Source: Mesobacillus boroniphilus | GTDB taxonomy: Bacteria > Bacillota > Bacilli > Bacillales > Cytobacillaceae | Assembly: GCF_018424685.1 (NCBI RefSeq) | Contig: NZ_QTKX01000001.1 | Coordinates: 868,001 to 932,000, forward strand | Direction: 5' to 3' | Length of the DNA stretch: 64,000 bases | In this document: one piece after another, positions 1-8,498 of the stretch | How positions within the stretch are numbered: position 1 is the stretch's first letter | Layout: each line of letters opens with the position of its first letter | The notes under the pieces: generated by a model | Database searches by the model: none | Seen by the model: only the letters and a program-made list of their open reading frames with translations | Told to the model about the DNA's origin: nothing | Program-made: the position numbers and the translations under genes

Positions 1-1
1 G

Positions 2-346
2 GAGCGCGGGGTTTCACTCTCAGGCGGACAGAAGCAGCGTATTTCGATTGCCCGCGCATTGGTGATGAATCCAGAAATCCTTATCCTGGACGATTCCCTT
101 TCGGCGGTCGATGCGAAGACCGAGGAACAGATCTTATCAGCATTGAAAGATAATCGAAAAGACAAGACAACAATTATTACTGCTCATCGGTTAAGCGCCA
201 TTCACCACGCTGATCTGATCGTTGTTCTTGAAGATGGACGGATTGCTGAACGAGGTACCCACGACCAACTGATGGAGCATGACGGCTGGTACAAGGATAT
301 GTATTTAAGGCAGCAGCTTGAAGAGCTTGTTGAGCAGGGAGGATGA
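2..346 (+). CDS. ABC exporter subunit, BmrC/YheI-like (5' truncated)
   Basis: Only the C-terminal 114 residues of the nucleotide-binding domain are present; the frame is open to the left edge. It shows the signature SLSGGQKQR, Walker [13 protein letters not shown] and the H-loop TAHRLS. Walker B has Asp where the catalytic Glu normally stands, typical of the degenerate subunit in heterodimeric multidrug exporters such as Bacillus subtilis BmrCD (YheI/YheH). The stop is 3 nt before the partner ATG, so the two are one operon. Substrate unknown; drug or lipid-like efflux is inferred from the family. Confidence 0.9.
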   Translation, partial: ERGVSLSGGQKQRISIARALVMNPEILILDDSLSAVDAKTEEQILSALKDNRKDKTTIITAHRLSAIHHADLIVVLEDGRIAERGTHDQLMEHDGWYKDMYLRQQLEELVEQGG

Positions 347-349
347 CCA

Positions 350-2143
350 ATGGAAAAAACGCCTGTACTAAACGCTAAAGAGCAGCGTTCCGTTCTGTTC
401 CGGCTACTTGCGTATGCAAAGCCTCATTTAAAAATGATTTTTGTAGCATTTGGATTCCTGCTGCTCGCCACTGTTGGGGATGTGATCGGACCGATCTTGG
501 TGAAAATTTTTATTGATGATTATTTGAGGGAAGGCTACTTGCCTTTTGAGCCGCTTTTGATGCTCGGGGCTGCTTATATCGGAATCCAGATACTCAATGT
601 GCTCGTGTCCTATTTTCAGCTTCTGAAGTTCCAGGAAATTGCGCTGAAAATCATCCAGCAAATGAGGATTGATGTCTTTACAAAGGTGCAGCAGCTTGGA
701 TTGAAATATTTTGATAAAACGCCTGCCGGCTCACTTGTATCGAGAGTGACAAATGATACCGAGGCAATCAAAGATATGTTCGTCAGCGTGATTGCGACTT
801 TTATCCAAAGCGGCTTCTTGCTGTTCGGAATCTTTGTCGCAATGTTCATCCTGAATGTGAAACTGGCTTTATTCACGATGCTTATTTTACCGTTCATTGT
901 GTTCATCATGAGCTTGTACCGAAAGCTAAGCTCAAGGTTTTACCAGGATATGCGTGAACGCCTGAGCCAACTGAATGCGAAGCTCAGTGAATCACTCCAG
1001 GGTATGTCGATTATCCAGATGTTCCGACAGGAAGAAAGGCTGAAGAGGGAATTCGGCGAAATCAACGACAAGCACTTTGAGGCAGGCATGAAAAACATCA
1101 AGGCAGATGGGCTCCTGTTACGACCGGCCGTTGATCTGGTCTATATTTTAGCGTTAATCATCGTCCTCAGCTTTTTTGGGATTAGTTCTTTTGATAGTCC
1201 AATTGAGATTGGTGTGCTATATGCATTCATCAATTACCTGGATCGTTTTTTCGAGCCTGTGAACAATATGATGATGCGACTTTCCATGTACCAGCAGGCG
1301 ATTGTCGCTGCATCACGTGTTTTCAAACTGCTTGATGAAGCTGAGCTTGCTCCGGCACAGACTGGAACAGAGGCTGATAGAATCAATGAAGGAAAAATAG
1401 AATTCAAGGATGTTAGTTTCTCCTATGATGGCAAAAGAGATGTATTGAAAAATATCAGTTTCACAGTGAAACCCGGAGAAACTCTTGCTTTTGTCGGCCA
1501 CACCGGAAGCGGAAAGAGTTCTATCATCAACCTTTTGATGCGCTTTTATGAGTTCAAGCGCGGCGACATTTTGATAGATGATCATTCGATAAAAAATTAC
1601 CCGGTAAAAGAGCTGCGTGATAAAATGGGGCTGGTACTTCAGGATCCATTTTTGTTCTACGGAACAGTCGGCGATAATATCAAGCTGCACAATAGCGCCT
1701 TGACGGAAAAAGATATTAAGAGGGCAGCTGAATTTGTCCAGGCAGATTCCTTCATTGAAAAGCTTGAAGATGGATATTCTCAAAAAGTAACAGAGCGAGG
1801 CTCCACTTTTTCAAGCGGACAGAGGCAGCTGATTGCATTTGCGAGGACGATTGCAGCAAATCCGAAAATCCTTGTGCTGGATGAAGCGACTGCAAATATT
1901 GATACGGAAACCGAAGAGGCTATCCAGACTGCACTCGCCAGGATGCGCAAAGGCAGGACAACGATTGCCATTGCCCATAGGCTGTCGACCATCCAAGATG
2001 CAGACCAGATCATCGTTCTCCATCATGGAGAAATAGTTGAACGCGGAACACATCAGGAACTGCTTTCACAACAGGGACTTTACCATAAGATGTATCTCCT
2101 GCAGAATGGTTCAGTAGAACGATTGGAAGATGTTGTTGGATAA
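350..2143 (+). CDS. ABC exporter subunit, BmrD/YheH-like
   Basis: 597 residues: an N-terminal six-helix membrane domain (about residues 25-320) and a C-terminal ATPase domain with Walker A GHTGSGKSS near 383, Walker B ILVLDEATANID near 506 and H-loop IAHRLS. Here the catalytic Glu is present, but the signature is FSSGQ instead of LSGGQ. This complements the preceding subunit (canonical LSGGQ, Asp in Walker B), so the pair would form one competent and one degenerate ATP site, the known layout of BmrCD-type heterodimers. Start chosen because an AGGAGG-like site lies just upstream. Membrane export; substrate not readable. Confidence 0.93.
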   Translation: MEKTPVLNAKEQRSVLFRLLAYAKPHLKMIFVAFGFLLLATVGDVIGPILVKIFIDDYLREGYLPFEPLLMLGAAYIGIQILNVLVSYFQLLKFQEIALKIIQQMRIDVFTKVQQLGLKYFDKTPAGSLVSRVTNDTEAIKDMFVSVIATFIQSGFLLFGIFVAMFILNVKLALFTMLILPFIVFIMSLYRKLSSRFYQDMRERLSQLNAKLSESLQGMSIIQMFRQEERLKREFGEINDKHFEAGMKNIKADGLLLRPAVDLVYILALIIVLSFFGISSFDSPIEIGVLYAFINYLDRFFEPVNNMMMRLSMYQQAIVAASRVFKLLDEAELAPAQTGTEADRINEGKIEFKDVSFSYDGKRDVLKNISFTVKPGETLAFVGHTGSGKSSIINLLMRFYEFKRGDILIDDHSIKNYPVKELRDKMGLVLQDPFLFYGTVGDNIKLHNSALTEKDIKRAAEFVQADSFIEKLEDGYSQKVTERGSTFSSGQRQLIAFARTIAANPKILVLDEATANIDTETEEAIQTALARMRKGRTTIAIAHRLSTIQDADQIIVLHHGEIVERGTHQELLSQQGLYHKMYLLQNGSVERLEDVVG

Positions 2144-2147
2144 AAAG

Positions 2148-2440
2148 AAAAGCGGAAGCGCCTTGGTAAGGCCCGACAAGCGCTGCCCGACAAGAACGCC
2201 ACGTCCTTTGGCTGTCGGGTCTATCACGTCCTGTGCCTCGGAGGACCTGACAGTGAAGTCGTTCTTTGACTTCATTGACAGGACCGAAACCGAAAAGTTT
2301 AGCCGACTGTCCAGAAACGTAGAAACTGGAGACTCCGACAAAGAAGCGCTTTTTGCTTCTGCCGGCGGAGTTGAAGTTTCGGAGTTTCTAGGAGGCGACA
2401 CTAGACAAGCGACTCGAGGGATTAGGCGCTGGAGCTGGAC
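2148..2440. repeat. Structured dispersed repeat, possible ncRNA-like element
   Basis: About 290 bp, GC-richer than its surroundings. The ends pair (agcgcct at the left, aggcgct at the right) and the interior folds into several hairpins: cccgaca/tgtcggg, a long stem around cctgacagtgaag/cttcattgacagg, and gaaact...gactccg with cggagtt...agtttc. The left end agcggaagcgcct and right end aggcgctggagctgg are recalled as the ends of a repeat scattered through many Bacillaceae genomes. A 113-codon open frame across it is not believed coding. Confidence 0.6.
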
Positions 2441-2472
2441 AATTCACGAAGTGAAAATTTATACTTTCTAGT

Positions 2473-2521
2473 CCATTAAAAAACAGCTATAACGCTTATG
2501 GCGTTTAGCTGTTTTTAATGG
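2473..2521. terminator. Bidirectional rho-independent terminator
   Basis: A long stem with A-run and T-run flanks (aaaaacagctataacgc / gcgtttagctgttttt) ends the transcript reading from the left and the Spo0E-like gene reading from the right. Confidence 0.85.
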
Positions 2522-2685
2522 GCTGCTATCTTTTTTATGTAGACGCGGTTATATTCATTTAATAGTTCATCAAGTTCCTGGCTATAGTGGATGGCAATTG
2601 TAGAATTCAGGCCGTTCTTGGAAGCGATTTGTATCAGCTCTTCTCGTTTCTTTTCAATGAGGGTAATCAGTTGCTCTTTAGACAA
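2515..2685 (-). CDS. Spo0E-like sporulation regulatory aspartyl-phosphatase
   Basis: 56 residues with the family signature SQELDELLN in the second helix of a helical hairpin. Spo0E-family proteins dephosphorylate phospho-Spo0A, delaying sporulation (family knowledge). The start is set at a TTG whose upstream AGAAAGGA site lies 8 nt away; the frame extends 14 codons further, but that extension covers the ribosome binding site. Monocistronic, ending in a shared terminator. Size fits the small Spo0E/YnzD group. Confidence 0.85.
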   Translation of the reverse strand: MSKEQLITLIEKKREELIQIASKNGLNSTIAIHYSQELDELLNEYNRVYIKKIAAH

Positions 2686-2985
2686 TGTGAAAATCCTTTC
2701 TTGTTTTATCTCTCGGCAGTATATCAATATATTTATGTAAAATCGTTATAAATATAGAAATTATTACAAGTGCTATATTAGTATATAGCATTTACTGCCA
2801 AATTTCAAAAGAAACATTTGTAAAATATTTTCCTGTAAAAATTATACACCATAGTTAATTACCCAGTTTTTAAAAAGTTAAACACCTTTTTTATAGAAAT
2901 TAATAAATTGTTCACAGTTAAACTATAATAATAGTAAATGGTTTTGTTAGAATGGGAATATCGTATATGGACTGGAGATGGAATT

Positions 2986-3693
2986 ATGACAGATATAAAT
3001 ATATTCATTGCTATGGGAGCGGGATTCCTTAGCTTTATTTCTCCGTGCTGCTTGCCGCTTTATCCGGCATTTTTATCTTATATTACAGGGATGTCTGTCG
3101 GAGAACTAAAAAGCGAAAATGCAATGCTCCAAAAGCGCAGTCTGCTCCATACACTGTTTTTCTTGCTGGGCTTTTCGGTGATTTTCATTGCAATTGGTTT
3201 TGGGACCTCTTTCGTAGGCCAATTTTTCATGCAGTACCAGGATCTCATCCGTCAGCTGGGTGCAATCTTTATTGTGGCCTTCGGGTTGATGGTGATTGGC
3301 TTCTTTAAGCCTGAGTTTTTGATGAAAGACAGGAAAATAGAATTCAAGAACCGTCCATCAGGTTATTTTGGATCGTCGTTGATTGGCATGGCCTTTGCGG
3401 CTGGCTGGACACCATGTACTGGTCCAATCCTCGCATCGGTCATCCTGCTTGCGAGCTCAAACCCTGGTTCAGGAATGCTTTATATGATCGCATATACACT
3501 TGGTTTTGCGATTCCGTTTTTCATTCTTTCATTCTTTATCGGAAAAATGCAGTGGATCCGCAAGCATAATGTGAAAATTGTTAAAATCGGCGGCTATATC
3601 ATGATACTAGTCGGAATCATGTTGTTCTTCGACTGGATGACGAAGCTGATTTCGATTCTATCAATGTTTTTTGGCGATTTTACAGGATTTTAA
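2986..3693 (+). CDS. ccdA: Cytochrome c biogenesis protein CcdA
   Basis: 235 residues, six predicted membrane helices, with the two redox cysteine motifs of the DsbD/CcdA family: SPCCLP (C21/C22) and TPCTGP (C144). It passes reducing equivalents across the membrane to thioredoxin-like proteins that reduce apocytochrome c haem sites. Start at ATG 2986 behind GGAGATGG; an upstream in-frame ATG lacks a binding site. As in Bacillus subtilis it precedes yneI and ccdC, though here a 300-bp gap separates them. That gap and the 301 bp upstream are AT-rich and show no gene. Confidence 0.95.
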   Translation: MTDINIFIAMGAGFLSFISPCCLPLYPAFLSYITGMSVGELKSENAMLQKRSLLHTLFFLLGFSVIFIAIGFGTSFVGQFFMQYQDLIRQLGAIFIVAFGLMVIGFFKPEFLMKDRKIEFKNRPSGYFGSSLIGMAFAAGWTPCTGPILASVILLASSNPGSGMLYMIAYTLGFAIPFFILSFFIGKMQWIRKHNVKIVKIGGYIMILVGIMLFFDWMTKLISILSMFFGDFTGF

Positions 3694-3997
3694 CAAAGGC
3701 ACAACTGAATGCAAGTAAGCTGAGCTTTTAAAAGGGTTTTAGGTCTCTTTTCTTTGAAGGATGTCTTTGAGAACTAGCAGCGAAATTTATGAAAAGAGGC
3801 TTTAAAACGATATAAACTTCGAATTCTTTAGGGGCTTTATGACCATATATAGCATTATTTTCATAAGGTATTTTTTCCAGGTGAGAATTTTGTCGGTGTC
3901 TTTACATTGAAAATAATGGTTAAATATAGTTATATAGTAATTAAGGGTAAATTTAACAGATTAATATATTGTTGTGATTGTCGGGGAGGATACAGCG

Positions 3998-4357
3998 ATG
4001 GCCAGAATTTTGATAGTTGACGACGCAAAATTTATGAGAATCACCTTAACCAATATTCTGAAGAAAGCGAATCACGAAATAGTAGGGGAAGCTGAAAATG
4101 GACGTGAAGCAGTCGCGCTGTATCGCGAACTGAAGCCCGATCTTGTGACAATGGATATCACGATGCCAGAAATGAGCGGATTGGATGCCGTAAAAGAAAT
4201 CAAAAAGGATTTCAAGGATGCAAAAATCATCATGTGCTCAGCAATGGGCCAGCAGAAAATGGTGGTTGATGCAATCGAGGCCGGAGCGAAGGATTTTATC
4301 GTAAAGCCATTCGATGATTCACAGGTAGTCGATTCTGTATCAAGAGTATTAAGATAA
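3998..4357 (+). CDS. yneI: CheY-like single-domain response regulator YneI
   Basis: 119 residues, a lone receiver domain: acidic pocket D8/D9, phospho-acceptor D53 in LVTMDITMPEM, switch Ser in MCSAMG and Lys103 in VKPF. No output domain. Its place between ccdA and ccdC matches Bacillus subtilis YneI (also called CcdB). Start at ATG 3998 behind GGGGAGGA; the longer frame upstream would bury that site. Partner kinase unknown. Confidence 0.9.
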   Translation: MARILIVDDAKFMRITLTNILKKANHEIVGEAENGREAVALYRELKPDLVTMDITMPEMSGLDAVKEIKKDFKDAKIIMCSAMGQQKMVVDAIEAGAKDFIVKPFDDSQVVDSVSRVLR

Positions 4358-4362
4358 AAAAC

Positions 4363-4395
4363 AGCCATTTAAGCCTATCTTAAATGGCTTATTTT
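4363..4395 (+). terminator. Terminator after yneI
   Basis: Stem agccatttaag/cttaaatggct followed by tattttcatt. Its position between yneI and ccdC suggests partial termination or attenuation of ccdC. Confidence 0.7.
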
Positions 4396-4440
4396 CATTA
4401 TAATAATGTGGAAAACTATAAATAAGGGATGAAATATAGA

Positions 4441-4932
4441 ATGAATTATGTTCTGGCGTCAACAGTTGGGGCAATTGGAATGGCCATCTTTGTAACATTC
4501 ATGAGGATGAAGGCTGCCAAAAAACCAGCTTCTGCCAAGAAAATTATCTTACCGCCAATTTTCATGAGCACCGGTGCGCTCATGTTCATCTTTCCAATGT
4601 TCCGGGTGCACTTTTTACAAATCATAGAGGCACTCACAGTAGGAATGCTATTCTCAATCCTGCTCATAAAGACCTCGGAATTCGAAGTCAGAGATCAAGA
4701 AATCTTTCTCAAGAGGTCCAAGGCGTTTGTGTTCATTTTAATCGGTCTGTTGATCGTACGTGTAATAGCAAAACTGGTGCTGAGCAGCTCAATCGATGTC
4801 GGAGAGCTAAGCGGCATGTTCTGGATTCTTGCATTTGGAATGATTGTTCCATGGCGAGTGGCAATGTATTTGCAGTTTAAAAAGCTTCATAATGAGTTGA
4901 ATATTGGCTCTGAAAAAACGAATATAGATTAA
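4441..4932 (+). CDS. ccdC: CcdC-family membrane protein
   Basis: 163 residues with about five hydrophobic helices and no catalytic motif. Position after ccdA-yneI and general character match YneJ/CcdC of Bacillus subtilis, whose role in cytochrome c maturation is unclear. The start is uncertain: ATG 4441 is 11 nt from AAGGG, while ATG 4429 directly abuts it, so 4441 is preferred. Confidence 0.8.
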   Translation: MNYVLASTVGAIGMAIFVTFMRMKAAKKPASAKKIILPPIFMSTGALMFIFPMFRVHFLQIIEALTVGMLFSILLIKTSEFEVRDQEIFLKRSKAFVFILIGLLIVRVIAKLVLSSSIDVGELSGMFWILAFGMIVPWRVAMYLQFKKLHNELNIGSEKTNID

Positions 4933-4936
4933 TCTG

Positions 4937-4968
4937 AATCCCCTTGCTATTTGGCGAGGGGATTTTTC
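4937..4968 (+). terminator. Terminator after ccdC
   Basis: Stem aatccccttgc/gcgaggggatt followed by tttct. Confidence 0.85.
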
Positions 4969-5067
4969 TAGTTAATTCGTACTATATTGAAAATTATGGA
5001 TATAAATGTATTTTATGGAATGATATGATGGGAATAGTAGATCATCAAAATAGAATGCAGGTGCCAG

Positions 5068-5970
5068 ATGACAACAATCACGTTAAAAAAGGCCCCGGTA
5101 AAGTTACTTTTAAGGGGAGAGTTAATAAAAAAAGTCAAATTAACAAAATCCCAATTGACAGTATATTTGAATGAAGGAATGCCTCATTATTTGATTGGCA
5201 ACGAATACAGATTCTTAGAAGGTGAAGTGAAAGAATGGCTAAGAACATACACACCTTCTCAGGACCGTTTAGAAAGGGAGTTTCGTGACAAAAGAGGCCG
5301 ATCGCTGAAAGAGTATGTAACTGAGGATATCATTCTATCAACCTTAAGAATTCAAAAGGACCGATTGACGAACTTGAAGAAAAATGGGCTCCCATTTCAA
5401 CGGGTAGGTGAGAAGCATTTTTACCATGTCCAGGATATTCTCGAGTTTTCCCGTAAAGGAGAAAAGCAGGTCGTAGAGCCGGTTTTGAAAAACATGCTAA
5501 TGCCGTTAGTCGAGAAAGTTCCCGCTGATGTACCAATCATGATTGTCGATGGCTCCTATAATTTCAATAATGCCACGGCAGGTACCGGAGTCGTGCTCGT
5601 CACGAACAGAGAAGCAGCGGCCGGTTATTCAACAGTGAGGAAATTTGATACTCGAAAAACAATTGTGTGTGAATTGCTAGCGATCCTCGATGCTTTAAAG
5701 CTGATGAAAAAGAAGAAATTTAAGAAAGCGATAATTATAACTGATCAAAAAGTCTGGACTTCAAGTTTTTCTATTGATTTGAAAACGTACCAAGGACCCG
5801 TTAAGCAGTACATAAATGATTTGAATCAAAAATGGAACCATTATAAAGGAAAAGTTGAAATTAGGTTTGTCGGAGAATTGAATGATGGAAAGAATAATCC
5901 GCTATACAAAAAAGCTCATGATCTTAGCCAGGAGCATAAGAATAGCGTTGTGGAAGGCCTGAAATTTTAA
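5068..5970 (+). CDS. Helix-turn-helix plus RNase H-fold fusion protein
   Basis: 300 residues. Two excisionase/MerR-like segments lie in the N-terminal half (about 25-60 and 92-127, each with a helix-turn-helix and a strand-rich wing such as LIGNEYRF and RVGEKHFY). A C-terminal RNase H fold follows (about 155-295) with all four acidic positions: D161 in IVDGSYN, E202 in CELLAILDAL, D226 in IITDQ and D285 in KKAHDLS. The catalytic set suggests RNA:DNA hybrid cleavage; the DNA-binding half suggests targeting. Both are inferences. The binding site is weak (AGGTG). No similar protein with a known role is recalled. Confidence 0.7.
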   Translation: MTTITLKKAPVKLLLRGELIKKVKLTKSQLTVYLNEGMPHYLIGNEYRFLEGEVKEWLRTYTPSQDRLEREFRDKRGRSLKEYVTEDIILSTLRIQKDRLTNLKKNGLPFQRVGEKHFYHVQDILEFSRKGEKQVVEPVLKNMLMPLVEKVPADVPIMIVDGSYNFNNATAGTGVVLVTNREAAAGYSTVRKFDTRKTIVCELLAILDALKLMKKKKFKKAIIITDQKVWTSSFSIDLKTYQGPVKQYINDLNQKWNHYKGKVEIRFVGELNDGKNNPLYKKAHDLSQEHKNSVVEGLKF

Positions 5971-6011
5971 TAGCTTGAGCAAAATCCAGTTGGAGAGAGG
6001 GGGAAGTTAAA

Positions 6012-6554
6012 GTGTTAAATATCCAGGCTGTTTTTATCGACAGGGATGGGACTCTCGGTGGAAGTGATAAAGTTATTTATCCGGGGGATTTTGAGTTATA
6101 CCCTGGTGTCCAGGAATCAATCAAGCTATTAAAGGACAACAATATATTAGTCTATTCGTTTACAAACCAGCCAGGGATTGCGAATGGAGAAGCTGCCGTT
6201 GGCCAGTTTGAGACTGAGTTGAAATCATTTGGTTTCGATAAGGCATACATTTGTCCTCATCGCCATGATGGAGGCTGCTCGTGCAGGAAACCCTCTGCAG
6301 GCTTGTTGGAAAAGGCTGCGGAAGAAAATGAACTTGATTTGAGACAGTGTGTTGTAATTGGAGATCGGTGGACGGATATGCTGGCTGGTAATGAAGTTGG
6401 CTGCTTGAAGATTTTGGTAAAAACGGGCAGCGGCCAGGAAGCTTATGATAAATACATAAATAAGCAGTATTTTGGCCGATGGGGAGAAATACAGCTGGAT
6501 TTTTTTGCAAGTGATTTAAACGAGGCAATTAGCTGGCTGATGAGGAGGGAGTAA
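6012..6554 (+). CDS. HAD-IIIA hydrolase, HisB/GmhB-like phosphatase
   Basis: 180 residues with the HAD nucleophile motif FIDRDGTL (D10, D12), threonine motif SFTNQ, and IGDRWTDMLAG carrying the metal-binding aspartates. The insertion CPHRHDGGCSCRKP is the zinc loop typical of GmhB/HisB-N type sugar or histidinol phosphatases. Substrate not determinable. GTG start behind GAGAGGGGG. A small membrane protein and a membrane metallopeptidase follow directly. Confidence 0.85.
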   Translation: MLNIQAVFIDRDGTLGGSDKVIYPGDFELYPGVQESIKLLKDNNILVYSFTNQPGIANGEAAVGQFETELKSFGFDKAYICPHRHDGGCSCRKPSAGLLEKAAEENELDLRQCVVIGDRWTDMLAGNEVGCLKILVKTGSGQEAYDKYINKQYFGRWGEIQLDFFASDLNEAISWLMRRE

Positions 6555-6558
6555 TGAA

Positions 6559-6702
6559 GTGACGATTATAATAACCATCGTTTTATTGACATTCATGTTT
6601 GATTACACAAAGTTCAGGCAGCAAAATGAGAAAATGATTGAACAAAACGAAAAAATGATTTCTTTGCTTGAGGAGCTGACGAAAAGAGAGAAGAATGAGT
6701 AG
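6559..6702 (+). CDS. Small membrane-anchored peptide, 47 aa
   Basis: GTG start 5 nt after the HAD gene, in reach of TGAGGAGGGAG. An N-terminal hydrophobic stretch (TIIITIVLLTFMF) is followed by a charged helical tail with two repeats of Q(Q)NEKMI, probably a short coiled coil. Its stop overlaps the next start by 8 nt, arguing for coupled translation. Function unknown. Confidence 0.6.
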   Translation: MTIIITIVLLTFMFDYTKFRQQNEKMIEQNEKMISLLEELTKREKNE

Positions 6703-7606
6703 ACCGAGTGTAAGACTGTGGGTAACGATTTTCATCATCATACTAATCATATTTTTAATCAGTATTTTCGGCCTCATCAAGGCGTTCCAAAAGGAATTGA
6801 ATACAAGGACAGGAGAGAATGCCACCTTTCTTACGACAGCCAAATCTGTTTTCACTTTTAATTATGACAGTGAGTTAGAGAAGAAACTTAAAGCTGAAAG
6901 TATGAAACACGGGTATGAACATGTATCAATTTACTTTCAGGAAGAGAATGAAAAGTTGATTCCATTGACAGTTGAGACGCTGGAATGGGGAGAGGAAGTC
7001 TCAAGTAAAATTCTTGGTCGATATGAACAGAAACCTTTTGATTTGATTTTTATGGATAGAGATAACTTGGACAAGCTTTCTAATATAGATGGTGTATCAG
7101 GCTTCTATTCTCATTTTGATAAAGTGGCAGGAGTCCATGTCCTTCCTGAAGATGTAGAAAGTATTTTAGAAGAGCTTGAAACACCGCTTTATTTTTTTCA
7201 AAGAATGATTTTGCATGAATACGCACATTACGCTACCTTTAGAAAAAAAGATGAGGCGGAAATATATGGTGATTCGTTTCCATCATGGTTCATTGAAGGG
7301 ATTGCAGAATATGTTGCGTATGATCAGACAGAGGTCCTTTTTGATATAAATCAATACGAGATCCTGCCTCTAGAGAGCATCAGTTGGGGAGATGATTGGA
7401 AGAAAGCTCGCAGGATTGAAACTGCAGATCCATATATGCAAAGTTACTTTACGGTGAATTACTTGATTCAGGTATATGGTGAAAATATTGTCGTGGAATT
7501 GATGGATAAGATGCAGGAAACTGAAGGGTTTTATACAGCTTTGGAACAACTTACGGGAAAGACCATCTCGGAATTCGAACAAGAAGTACTTGAATATTAT
7601 CAATGA
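6695..7606 (+). CDS. Membrane-anchored gluzincin metallopeptidase (peptidase MA-like)
   Basis: 303 residues. A membrane segment at 7-30 (WVTIFIIILIIFLISIFGLI) leaves the rest outside the cell. Zinc site HEYAH at 174-178, with a downstream glutamate in FIEGIAEYVA (about 200-205), the third ligand arrangement of peptidase MA-like gluzincins. Overlaps the upstream small gene by 8 nt. Substrate unknown; extracytoplasmic proteolysis is inferred. Confidence 0.75.
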   Translation: MSRPSVRLWVTIFIIILIIFLISIFGLIKAFQKELNTRTGENATFLTTAKSVFTFNYDSELEKKLKAESMKHGYEHVSIYFQEENEKLIPLTVETLEWGEEVSSKILGRYEQKPFDLIFMDRDNLDKLSNIDGVSGFYSHFDKVAGVHVLPEDVESILEELETPLYFFQRMILHEYAHYATFRKKDEAEIYGDSFPSWFIEGIAEYVAYDQTEVLFDINQYEILPLESISWGDDWKKARRIETADPYMQSYFTVNYLIQVYGENIVVELMDKMQETEGFYTALEQLTGKTISEFEQEVLEYYQ

Positions 7607-7734
7607 ATGAACTTTATGAAAGGTGGCGTTTGTTATGGAACAGGCTGGAAAGGTCATAAGAAAAATAATAGAGAACATCGTGGTCTAGATTAAGATGGAG
7701 TGCTCGATGTTCTTGAATAATTGGAGGAGCATTC

Positions 7735-8367
7735 ATGTTGAATAAACAAGGGTTTAATTTGTGGGCAGATGGCTATGACGAAACAGTATAGGTTAGTGAA
7801 GAAAATGGAGTATATCCATTTGCTGGCTATAGGGCAATCTTGAATAGTATTTTTAATGAAGTGATGCAAAGAGAAAATTCAAGAGTTTTGGATATTGGTT
7901 TTGGTACAGGAGTTCTGTCCGCCAGGCTGTACGAAAATGGGCATAATATTGATGGAATTGATTTTTCACAGAGAATGATTCAATTGGCTCAGCATAAAAT
8001 GCCAAATGCCAATTTAATAGAATGGGATATTGCCAATGGCATGCCCAAAGAATTAAAGATGAAAAAGTATGATTACATTGTAAGCACCTACACATTACAC
8101 CATCTTAACGACGAAGATAAAGTATTTTTTATAAAGGGATTACTGCCACTGCTTACAGAGGGCGGCAAGATCCTTATTGGGGACATCGCCTTTCAAACCA
8201 GGCAGGAGCTCGAAACTTGTAAAAATGAAAGCAAAGAATTTTGGGATGATGATGAATTTTATTTTGTTTTTGATGAGATACGTTCTGTGTTGGAGGGGTA
8301 CTGTAAACTGGAATTTCTGCCTATTTCCCATTGTGGCGGAGTGATAGAAATGACAAAGAAAAAATGA
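7735..8367 (+). pseudogene. Class I SAM methyltransferase with an early in-frame stop
   Basis: ATG 7735 has a strong GGAGGAG site and the frame opens with family-like sequence (GFNLWADGYDETV), but TAG at 7789-7791 interrupts it after 18 codons. The same frame continues with VSEENGVYPFAGY and the SAM-binding motif VLDIGFGTGVLSARL through to a normal stop. A CAG to TAG change would explain it. Restart at TTG 7840 would give 175 residues without the N-terminal cap. A weak inverted repeat (agaacatcg/cgatgttct, 7671-7715) lies upstream. Either a recent nonsense mutation or a sequence error. Confidence 0.75.
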
Positions 8368-8369
8368 AA

Positions 8370-8403
8370 TTAGCACTGCTTTTTTAAGGCAGTGCTAATT
8401 TAA
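8370..8403 (+). terminator. Terminator after the methyltransferase
   Basis: Stem ttagcactgc/gcagtgctaa with a following ttaatctt. Confidence 0.75.
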
Positions 8404-8498
8404 TCTTTGTAATGGAGGAAAATTACCTGTAAGAGGCATAATTCACACTTGCAGGATTTGAATATTGATGTTGAGAAACACATAAAGGGGCAATAATA

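Noticed and set aside
1313..1783. 156-codon ORF opposite the ABC exporter
   Set aside because: Antisense to a well-supported ATPase domain, no start site, no recognisable motif.
2130..2471. 113-codon ORF after the ABC exporter
   Set aside because: It runs through the hairpin-rich repeat, lacks a ribosome binding site and has no family-like sequence.
7635..7688. 17-codon peptide before the methyltransferase pseudogene
   Set aside because: It has a fair binding site, but the short sequence and overlap with an inverted repeat give too little support.
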